From: Mastigias papua
Lineage: Eukaryota > Cnidaria > Scyphozoa > Rhizostomeae > Mastigiidae
Assembly: GCA_964019165.1 (NCBI GenBank)
Contig: OZ025269.1
Location: 4,960,379 to 5,024,378, forward strand
Direction: 5' to 3'
Length of the DNA: 64,000 nt
Shown: positions 23,816 to 64,000 of the stretch, one piece after another
Layout of the letters: the number at the start of each line of letters is the position of its first letter
How positions within the stretch are numbered: the stretch's first letter is position 1
Made by a program: the position numbers and the translations under genes
Notes under the pieces: model-generated
What the model saw: the letters and a program-made list of their open reading frames with translations, nothing else
The model's database searches: none
Told to the model about the DNA's origin: nothing

Positions 23816-24538
23816 ATCTTGAGTTGCATCATTAAGATCATTGTTCTGTTCATGCTATTTCGCTGTCATAATTATTGAAACGAATGAATTTTTACCACCC
23901 ATAGAACTAAAACGAAAACGATAACCATAACTGTATCTGAGTTACGCCATGAAGATGTTCATCATTGTTGCGAAGGGTATGCTGTTGATTCCAGCGGGAC
24001 CCAATGCACAACTCGTAAGTTGTTTTCATACGCACTCTTTCATCCTTACTAGCTACAACGATACCTTTATAATATGGAAAGAGGGCCGTGAACAGTGGTT
24101 TGAAGTTCGACAAACGGGGGTTTGTTTATGAGAGAGTCTTATAGTTCTACAAGGGTATTTTCATTCAGATAGCTATTTCCTTTCTAATAAGTTCTTTTCC
24201 AACGAAGTGATTCAGCTTGAATAACCTGCTTTGCAATAACCCAGCAAAGAAAACTGATTAGAAGGATTAAAAGTGTAACGTAAAGAGCCGAGAGAAATGT
24301 AGAAGCCTACTTTTAGCAAGCACGGAAATCTTTTCTTAAGCCAAACAGAAGAATGCTCTGTAGTTTTTAGCGCTCTTGAGTAAGTCTTGGTTGCATTGTC
24401 ATTGGATACAAGTGAGTTCTTCTTCCCTTTCAAGCAATGTTGAATTAATTACATATACCTACTAAATTGTAGACATTCATCGAGCTTCTTTCCCCGTGGT
24501 TAATTCATATTTACTTCAGACAACATTATTTTCTGTAG

Positions 24539-24610
24539 CTTGTCTGAGGCGTAAATTGCTGCAAGTGCTCCACGAATTGGCAAGCATTGTAGTCCTTATT
24601 CCTAGGGAAG
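24539..24610 (+). CDS. Possible upstream micro-exon of the giant gene (weak)
   Basis: The segment has a good acceptor ('attattttctgtag') and donor (gtaatg). It is open and phase 1 at both ends, so it would join the first EGF exon in frame. Against it, the intron that follows would be only 44 bases, far shorter than all others in this gene, and the encoded CLRRKLLQVLHEL stretch has no domain. Confidence 0.2.
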
Positions 24611-24654
24611 GTAATGCTCTTATGCTTCACTTAAAAATGTCTGTCTCATTTTAG

Positions 24655-56117
<31,463 letters not shown>

Positions 56118-56119
56118 AC

Positions 56120-59100
56120 TTTGAGCGACTCATAATAACTAGCGAGCATAGGAATCTGCACATTTATAATTAGATGCTAGTTTGCTGGGACGAATCTATA
56201 TATTCCCCAACCTTTAGCTGGTCCAATTTGCTTAATTACCTTGCAGCTTGAATATGATATAGGGGTTCCTCTTTGCATTTCCCATATGCATTTATTGCAC
56301 AGGTAATTCGCCATTGCTGATCTGATAAGTAGATTTTCCCGTTCGGTTGTTCTCAAGGATATTGTTGGTATGTTTAGTCAAAAGCTCACTAGCGGCATTT
56401 ATTGACTATTTGTTGGTGTATCAATCAGTTCAGATAGCATAAATTGTTATTTTCTTAGAGTACCAAGTTGTGAACTGCCTATTAAGACACCTGGAGTTTG
56501 TTGATCTACTTAGTCTTTTGTTAACATTTCAATGCTTGAATACAAGGTAGGAATTTTAGTTTGGTAATTTTCTATCAGAGTTTTTTAGAGATAAAATTTT
56601 CTAATGTATTTTAGTCAAAATTTTGCAACTCTGAATTCAATGATGTACTGTTATTCTTCTTACATTTTGCTACACTTCTGGGCCAGGAATTCCCAATTGT
56701 TCATACTTTCGATGATTCAATTATCGTTGGTTTGCTGTTTAAGTCTTGAGATCAGACGAAAAATGAATTCCAAGGCGCTCCCCTTAATTTCAGCAGCTTT
56801 CCATTAGAAGATTTTAATCGAGGAAGAACAAATTTTGCTTTAGGAAGAACAGAGGAGCACACTTCAGCATGATATTACATATGGTACACCTGGTGACTTG
56901 CTAACGGAGGCTATAATCAGCAGCTGTACTTTTCAATACACAGAGCATGGATTTGACCATTTTCTAAAGCATCAGATTCTTTCCAACTACTCGGTTTTGT
57001 TCTGCAATATTTGGCATATTGTCAAATTGCTCGATGTTTCTTTGTTTCAGTTTGCCTTAGGCTGTTTAATTTTTTCGTCAGCTAAATTTAGCGGAAAATA
57101 ACTCAGATTGAGCACAAGTTTAATTTAGCGAATAGCAGCTTAGATTAATTAGCATTAATCCAAAGTTGGACAAAATTAATTCTACCGCAATTTTACTTAA
57201 GCGAAAACATACCATTTCGCTAAAATAGCATGACGCAAAAATCAAACGGCCTAAGGTATATTAGTTTCGGGGTCATGATTTTCATGAGACCTATAGAGAC
57301 ATAGTGAAAAGGTTTAGCGAGAAGAGCTAGAATACTGTGTTGTGTTCTGGTAGCCACGACTTTGCAGTGTAGATGAAATGTTATAATGATTATCTAATGA
57401 AAGACGCATTTATTGCATGTGTTGAAGCAACCTAACCACATCACTCCATGTGCTCAATGCAAAATTTCGATTTTGGGGTGTAATCAATGTGCTTGTTTAT
57501 ATGTGTTCTTAGCTAAAGCAATACCCAGTGCCTATTAGCAATAGATAAGGTCATTTCAAGCACCCTTTTTGGTGTTCTACATTGATCTACCCTTGTTCCA
57601 GTCGTTTTGGAGCTTAAAGCATGTGTCTGTTGTCTTTATCAGAAACCATAGGACTACCTCGCACAATTATCCAGATGATAAAGCCAATGAATAAGTAATA
57701 ATATTCTATCGCCTGCTTTGAATTTGCCCTCAAACCTGGTTTGTGTCTTGACAAGAATCATATCCTGCGATAGATTAGCTGGCTGGCTCAAAAAAATGAA
57801 ATGATGATACATAGAATGATGGTACATCCAGAGAAATTCCATGCTAGATAATTTGGAAAGGGAGAACCCAAGATACAGATGAAAGGTAAAAAATAACAAT
57901 TTAAAGCACAAGTTACTTCTGAAGATACCTTAGAACATGTAGAAACAAGAGTTTATTACAAACTTGCATATGTTGACCTGCAAAGCAGATAGGCACTTGA
58001 CTTAAAATTTATATTGGATTTGAAGCCAAAGAGATGCTGGTTGGAAGTGTTATATTATCGAACTGAACTTTCTCTCGTACGACTTCATTTCAAATCAAAT
58101 ACTTTGCTATCACTAGGTCCATGGACTTAGCAGTTTGCCTGCCTTTGCAGGCAAAAATTGGTTTAAGTCCTCTTAATTTTCATGGTACGTTAAGTTTATT
58201 TTGTTATTAAATGCAGCTGTTACGTTTATAGGCAGAGATGGTAATATTTATGACTCGAATTTGTTCTTGCTCCGAATTATCTCATTTAGATTAGCCTTTA
58301 TTAGAGCCCATATAAACATCGAATTATACTAGGTTGGCAAGCACGATAACAAATAATGCTTCTGCCGCTAACCGTTATAATCGCTCTATTCCCATGTAGC
58401 GGAGTGCCTTTAAGTCGTATAAGAAATTCCAGTGACGTAGTAAATTTGGTCCACTTGAAAGATGCTTTGTAGTTCTAATCGCAGTAATAGTGATGATAAA
58501 ATACTTCTTCAAGTTGGATATAAGTGCAGTGTGCTCAGAGAATATCAGCACACTGATTCAGATCAAGTATCTACAAAATCAATTATCTAAATATCAGTTT
58601 GCGCTCGAAGACCAGGAAGGATACTGTTGTACACATCTTGCCTGGTCTTCAGACGCAAAGTGGAAGCTTAATGCTTGTCATGATTACTTTTTTTGCTCTG
58701 CTGCATATTTTTCTGGGCTTTCTACTTTTGTAAGAAACTTAGCATTTTTCAATTTTACAGTTATATGCACACTTTTTACTTAAGGAGACTTAATGTTACG
58801 CTGAGCCATAACATTCTAAAAATTTTTGATTTTTGGGCCTAAAATTGCTCTTAACGTAGGTGTCATTTCGCCTGAAAATCAAAGGAGAAAATTCAGAGCC
58901 ATGTTGATGTGCTATTTCATATTGAAAACAAATCACGAACAGAAGCGAAACTGGGATTCACATTGTAAAGCGCCACTCTGCCAATCATTTCCAATGCAGT
59001 CTTCAGTATTATCTACATGTGTGACCCAAATAAACAACATATCTAAGTCTGATAAAACCTTGCATTATTCTTGACTTAGTCTAAAATTTTTGCGATTCAT

Positions 59101-60945
59101 ATCTTTTCATTTCTTTCTAAATCCTGTTGCCTTTACAAAATCTATTCTTCTATTCTTTTGAAAATGCTTAGGCCGTGTCAGATTCCCACCTTTCTAACGA
59201 TCCCGCTTTTGACCTATACTTTGAAAAATTGCTCCCACCCCTGTGGGCTCGATGAGATTAGAGATCTAACGTTTTTCAAGGCATAAAAATATACGGTCGA
59301 GTGCAAAGTTGTCAATTATGCAAAATAGGACGATGTAGCCGACTCGGCCGAGATCCGTTGAATGTAGATTAAGGTTTCATAATTGGAAAATGATGGAGAA
59401 CAGTCTTCATTCGGTTCAACAGAAGCACTAGAAACCTCCATGTTTGAAGAAAAGAACCATAGTAACTCAAGTCGTCTTTTACAACACCATTCACTCAAAA
59501 TTGGCCTTTCCATTTTTGCCATGTCATGCAACATCATCCATATCTCAGACATCACTTTGAGTGGTGTAGCATACCCTCTCTAGCTAGGCGGGGGTGTGCC
59601 AAAAGGCAACAATTCACACCGCCAGAAACCTTAGTGAGATTGGTGATTTATCGACAGGAGTCCCTTTTAAAAATACTCCCTGTTTAAACCTTCAAAACTA
59701 TGAATCTTGAGCAGATTCACATTGACTTACAGGGGTCAATAAAATTTTATTCTCTAAAACTGGGTTAAAAACCAGCGCCTTGACTAGCATTTGCCAGAGT
59801 AGATCACCACACAAGTTTTCAACATTTAAACATAATGACAAAATTCTATATTTACCAATCAAGGTTCAAAGTTAAGAGTATCGCAATCCACACCCCCGCA
59901 CTCTACACCCCCTGATCACCATACGCCATCTGTGTCATCACATCACATGTAATTCCTTTTTATTGTCTCTCCATCTGTTTATTTCCCTTAGTCAGCAAAC
60001 GAGTTTCTGTCCATAGTTATTTAGCATTGGCCATGTCATGTATAGTGTAAGCGATATGTGAGTCAGAACATCAGTTCGATTACGCAACATAAGTTTCTCT
60101 CCCTCTTTCTTGTCCTGTGTTTTTTCTCACACATAATACAACAACGAAACAACCAGGGAAAAAATTTCAGTTTCAGTTTTCATTGAATTTGAAATTCTAG
60201 TAATACAATGCATAGATGCTGTGGAGGGCGTTAAAGGGGGTGCAGACCTCTTTGTTAAAAGGAGTTTTTGGGGCGAGGGTTCAGTCTCGCTCCTAGAGAG
60301 TTTATGCTAGCTTTGCTGAATTCCTGACTTTATTGCATGGAAGTAACCATTAATCTTGCTTTACTGTATGTTTTACGTCAAATTTAGCTTTGGAAATGTT
60401 AGTCATAAGTGGGGCTTACCGTCACTTCTTACAGATATAAATAATTGAAAGTAGAACCAAAATTAAAGTAGGGGAAGTTATCGATTTTCCAAAGTTGACC
60501 TTCTCAAGATCTCATAGCAGCAGGTACCGTATCGTTAATGATGTCATGAGCATAGTGCAACTGTACGCATATATGAATATGTAGGTACACTTGGTTTCTA
60601 CTTTTCCCCATAATTTCTTAGTTTGCATATATTTGGTAGCTTGAAATCAACTTATCTGTTCTTCGATACATTTTGTAGTTGGCTCTAGTAGAGGCCTAGT
60701 CCCCAGAGAAGAAGTAAAGAAAATTGATAGAACCTATTGTAGAGGGGAATGTCTTAGTAGATGAAATATAGGAGGAGAGAGCATTCCCTATGTTAAAGAG
60801 CATGTACAAGAAAATACTACAGTCTATTGTCCTTTCCAAATTCTTCTCATTTCTTTGAGTAATAGTGTACAGTGTTGTTTGCTAATAGCGCCTTCACAGA
60901 AGCCACTGTCGACATTAATATTTTTCAGTGCTTATGATGTAATCT
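56120..60945. other. Intergenic region, nothing recognised
   Basis: No gene, RNA or clear element was seen in 4.8 kb. Around 57,070-57,240 words such as 'aatttagcga' and 'tcgctaaaat' recur and may be a decayed repeat. The 3' untranslated region of the giant gene should occupy the first part. Confidence 0.5.
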
Positions 60946-60952
60946 AGTCAAA

Positions 60953-61067
60953 ATGGCAGAAGCAGTCAAGCCAAGAAAGAAGAAGAAGAAAGCGAGACTT
61001 GAAAGGAAGGTTGAAGAGCCGATTTCCTCACCGTCTTTGGCTAGAGTTAATGCTGAGCTTTTATCTG
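60953..61067 (+). CDS. First coding exon of an unrecognised gene (basic N-terminus)
   Basis: ATG in a strong context (aaaATGG) opens MAEAVKPRKKKKKARLERK, a lysine-rich block that may be a nuclear or membrane-contact signal, and runs 38 codons to donor gtacgc in phase 1. The next exon at 63,253 accepts phase 1, giving ..AELLS-D-RSS.. across the junction. The family is not recognised. No signal peptide. Confidence 0.7.
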
Positions 61068-61074
61068 GTACGCT

Positions 61075-63245
61075 TTAGTGGTTATGAAGATGTTTCAGTT
61101 ACACCATCTCCTGAAACTAACGGCCTATATCTTATTATTTGACTATCTGATTTTTGTCCTGTATGGGAAAGTGAAAATGAGAATATACTAATCACATTTT
61201 CAATATTCATAAGAAGAGATATTGAGATATTCCTTGTAGCGGATGTTGCGAAGATTTCCCAACATTTTGTGCCCTTCCGTCCTGCTGGTTCTTGGGCGTC
61301 TCAGCAGAGTTGTAACTTTAGCATAATCCTATGACGATTAGAAGCGATTCCAACATATGTTGCCATGCATTCAAAAACGTAACTGTAACAGTACCAAACA
61401 GTATGGCAGTGCTATCATGACCTATAGTCAGCTGTTTCATCACCTGCCTGCTGCTACGTCTTTAAATTCCGTGATTCTCGCCTTATGCTTCCAAGAAGTC
61501 CAATTGCGCTTCGTCAACAATGCAACCTTCGCAGATAATATAGAATCATAACATAAGACTTAAAGTTGCTCACTTAGCCGAGACAACACAGGAAGAGGAA
61601 CTGCGACTCGTACTGCATCTCCAATAGTTAATACTGTCATGTTACCTTTACTCTCAAAAATCCATTTATTGTTTCTGAGAAGTTCCTGAGTTTGGTACAA
61701 AGCTATGCTAGGGCCAACTTGAAAACTTTCCCATACAACACATCAAATTTCAGTTATATTTCACAAATTTCTATTAGTTGGGCACTCTTCGTATGCAACA
61801 AATTCTTGCAATATTTGTCACGCAAATATTTAATGATCATCAAAACAATCAATATAATAAGTACTTCTCAGTTTGGCCTCATGAATGAAACTTTTTGCAA
61901 CAATTATCACACATACAGATCTGGCCTAATTTGGCCCTACTTTTGGGGTATGACCAATGTATTTAATATGAAAATCGTTTCCAGGGAAGTTACTAACTTG
62001 GATTTTTAGCTATTATTGCTACTGTAAAGTTGTGAATTAACCCCACAGGGGCTTTTTATGCTTGATATTTATGGACAGTGTGAATGTTAATTTGAGGGGA
62101 GGGCTTATTTAAACAGGGGTGCTTAGGGGTTTCCTGACACATACCACTTGAAAACTAATTATTCTCTTCTCTATATAGAAATCTATGAATACTGTAAAGG
62201 CTCTATTATGCCCTAGAAGGGCTTATTTACTTTTTGCAGTCCTAGATGGTGGCCTTAATAGAGCTGGGACCTTAAAAGAGAGGCAGCTTATTAGAGAAGG
62301 GGCTTGTTATAAATGCATGGTGAACATTTATGGAAATGTTCTTGTGCATTTTTTTGATATTAGTTAGAAAACAAAGACTTTGTTGGCAGCTGCGTATACT
62401 TAACAATTTGTCAAGTATAATGTCCTCATCTTCACCAGAATTACTTGGGCCATTTGTTTGTCCATGGAGATCTTCTGAAGGAAGTTTGTGTGTTTTGATT
62501 TGTTTCAAAGGATCAACATCCATATCCTTAAGATTTGTAAGACACTCAAATAAATCTTTACAGTAGCCATACTTTATGCACATGATATTGTCATCACCAG
62601 ACCTGTTAAGAGAACTACATAATGCATATAGTTTGAAGCTCTATTGAATACTCCCACCAACTGGATCAAGAATGATAGAGGATGGACTGGTTATTCCTGG
62701 AATATACACATCATTTCGTTCATTTCACAGAGATGGCTAGAGACATTTGAAGAACAACCGAGAAAGAAAGCCTTGACTCTGATGCATATGAAATTTGAAA
62801 TTGGGAGCATTAAAAGTAAAATAATTATAAACTATTAGTAAAATCTCACAGTTAAGATCCTCCTTCTTTTGCATCAATGGCTAAAGGTGGGGCTTTATAG
62901 AGAGGGAGATGTATTTCCAGTTTTTGTTTGAAAAGGGGGAGCTTACTAGAGAAGGGACTTCATAGAGCTTTTACAGTATTAGCTTTAGTCTATATCAAGA
63001 TCTTTTTGATGGCGACTTGATTTAGGGGGGCTTTTTCAAAGGGAGATATTTTGAAATTTATGGTAGCAACAACTATTTGTATATAGTCAAGCCTTCAAAA
63101 TGTTTCCCAGCTTTTCTATCAAGCACTAGTTTAGAATATGTAGAAAATCGTTCGTATAAGAAACTCTCCTGATGGCTTACTAGAGTATTAACTTTTGAGA
63201 AAATTAATCCGTAGCCATAAATCCATCATTTATCCAGATATTCAT
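61075..63245. other. Intron of the last gene, with 'ggggctt' repeats
   Basis: Contains G-rich repeat blocks near 62,045-62,120, 62,205-62,330 and 62,875-62,970 built of 'ggggcttattagagaag'-like units. They resemble the 6.2 kb repeat and may be one longer element in pieces. No further exon was found. Confidence 0.5.
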
Positions 63246-63252
63246 TTTATAG

Positions 63253-64000
63253 ATAGGTCATCTACAAATGAGGAAGACAAATCAGTAGATGTAAAAGAGA
63301 GTGTTGCGGAAAAGCTCCCTTCAGAAGTTGGACCCTTTGAATCTTCACAAGGACAATGTCAAAGCAACATAATACAAACTGAAGATGAGAAATCTGCTGT
63401 TATCGAAATGGGTGGAGATCTTGGTGAGAATCTAACAGAGGATAAAGCTAAAGAGCCAGATGCTAGTTCTGATTTGGAAATGGAGAGAGACACTGCTGAA
63501 AATACAACATCTGTAGTAAATAGTCTAGAACCACATAAAGAGGAGGAAAGCCATGGAAATTTGCTAACACAGGAGGAATGTGCTCAGAATAAAGAAAGTG
63601 ATGCAAGTCAAGGTATCGAGATTATAGGAAACATTGATCATAGCATGGAACAACTTTCAGATATAGGAACTATTTCTGAGGGCAGCCAAATATTGAATAT
63701 GACAGTAGATGATTCCAATGCTGAAGTTGATGAGGTTATGTTAGTGGAGAGGACTACTAGTTCACATTCTGAAGAACTAGAGATAAAGATTGATGGCAGT
63801 ACTTCACAGGAAATAGTCCAAGAAGATTTATGTAAAGATCAGCAGACTGAATTAGTTTCTGTGTCTGAGGTTTCAGTGATTGAATGTAATGATGTGGATA
63901 GCAATTTGCCTCAGACCTCATCTCATGATGCTTTGTTATCTGATCTGGGTTCTAAAATTATAGTTGATAATGAAGAAGTTAGGGTCAAAAGTGAGTCTCC
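63253..64000 (+). CDS. Second exon of the last gene, acidic low-complexity, runs off the window
   Basis: Acceptor 'cattttatag', then 748 bases open in one frame to the window end with no stop. The encoded stretch is rich in Glu, Asp, Ser and Thr (for example KEPDASSDLEMERDTAE) with no cysteine pattern or membrane helix, as expected of an intrinsically disordered region before a coiled coil or other domain beyond the window. Product unknown. Confidence 0.75.

Noticed and set aside
23949..24014. Possible signal-peptide exon (MKMFIIVAKGMLL..) with a good gtaagt donor
   Set aside because: The donor is phase 0, but the first EGF exon needs phase 1, and a lysine interrupts the hydrophobic stretch.

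Overview
The window is animal nuclear DNA, AT-rich with long introns, and most likely cnidarian. The main evidence is a split opsin gene whose key residues match those of cnidarian opsins. The phylum is inferred; nothing here identifies a species.

Layout. 1-8.9 kb is non-coding and repeat-rich: a decayed LINE 3' end, long TA microsatellites and a G-rich dispersed repeat. 18.9-9.0 kb on the minus strand is a two-exon opsin gene with an 8.8 kb intron full of repeats. 18.9-24.5 kb is the gap between divergently transcribed genes, with TA tracts, a tRNA-derived SINE that has a clear target-site duplication, and several simple or tandem repeats. 24.65-56.12 kb on the plus strand is one giant gene for a secreted or cell-surface mosaic protein. 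I can reconstruct 14 exons, every junction in phase 1, encoding about 4,900 residues. The order is EGF, seven calcium-binding-type EGFs, two sushi domains, EGF, an unrecognised segment, then one 11.4 kb exon, then a Cys-rich ephrin-receptor-like/GCC2-GCC3-type module and a C-terminal von Willebrand A domain with a degenerate metal site. The 5' end with the signal peptide was not found. 56.1-60.95 kb is intergenic. At 60,953 a third gene starts on the plus strand; its long acidic second exon runs off the window end.

The 11.4 kb exon is the most unusual object. It encodes five short helical repeats (about 45 residues each) and then five to six copies of a roughly 400-residue helical repeat, five of them carrying a CxxC or CxxC-like pair. 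Cys-rich clusters and coiled-coil-like segments lie on both sides of the array. A dibasic RKRR site and two Ig domains follow. I do not recognise the repeat family and think this architecture may be undescribed; that needs a database search.

Introns and spacers carry several non-autonomous elements: at least three tRNA-derived SINE families, a 268-bp mariner-like MITE with a related partial copy, hairpin elements, and about a dozen (TA)n tracts, one of them at the centre of a palindrome.
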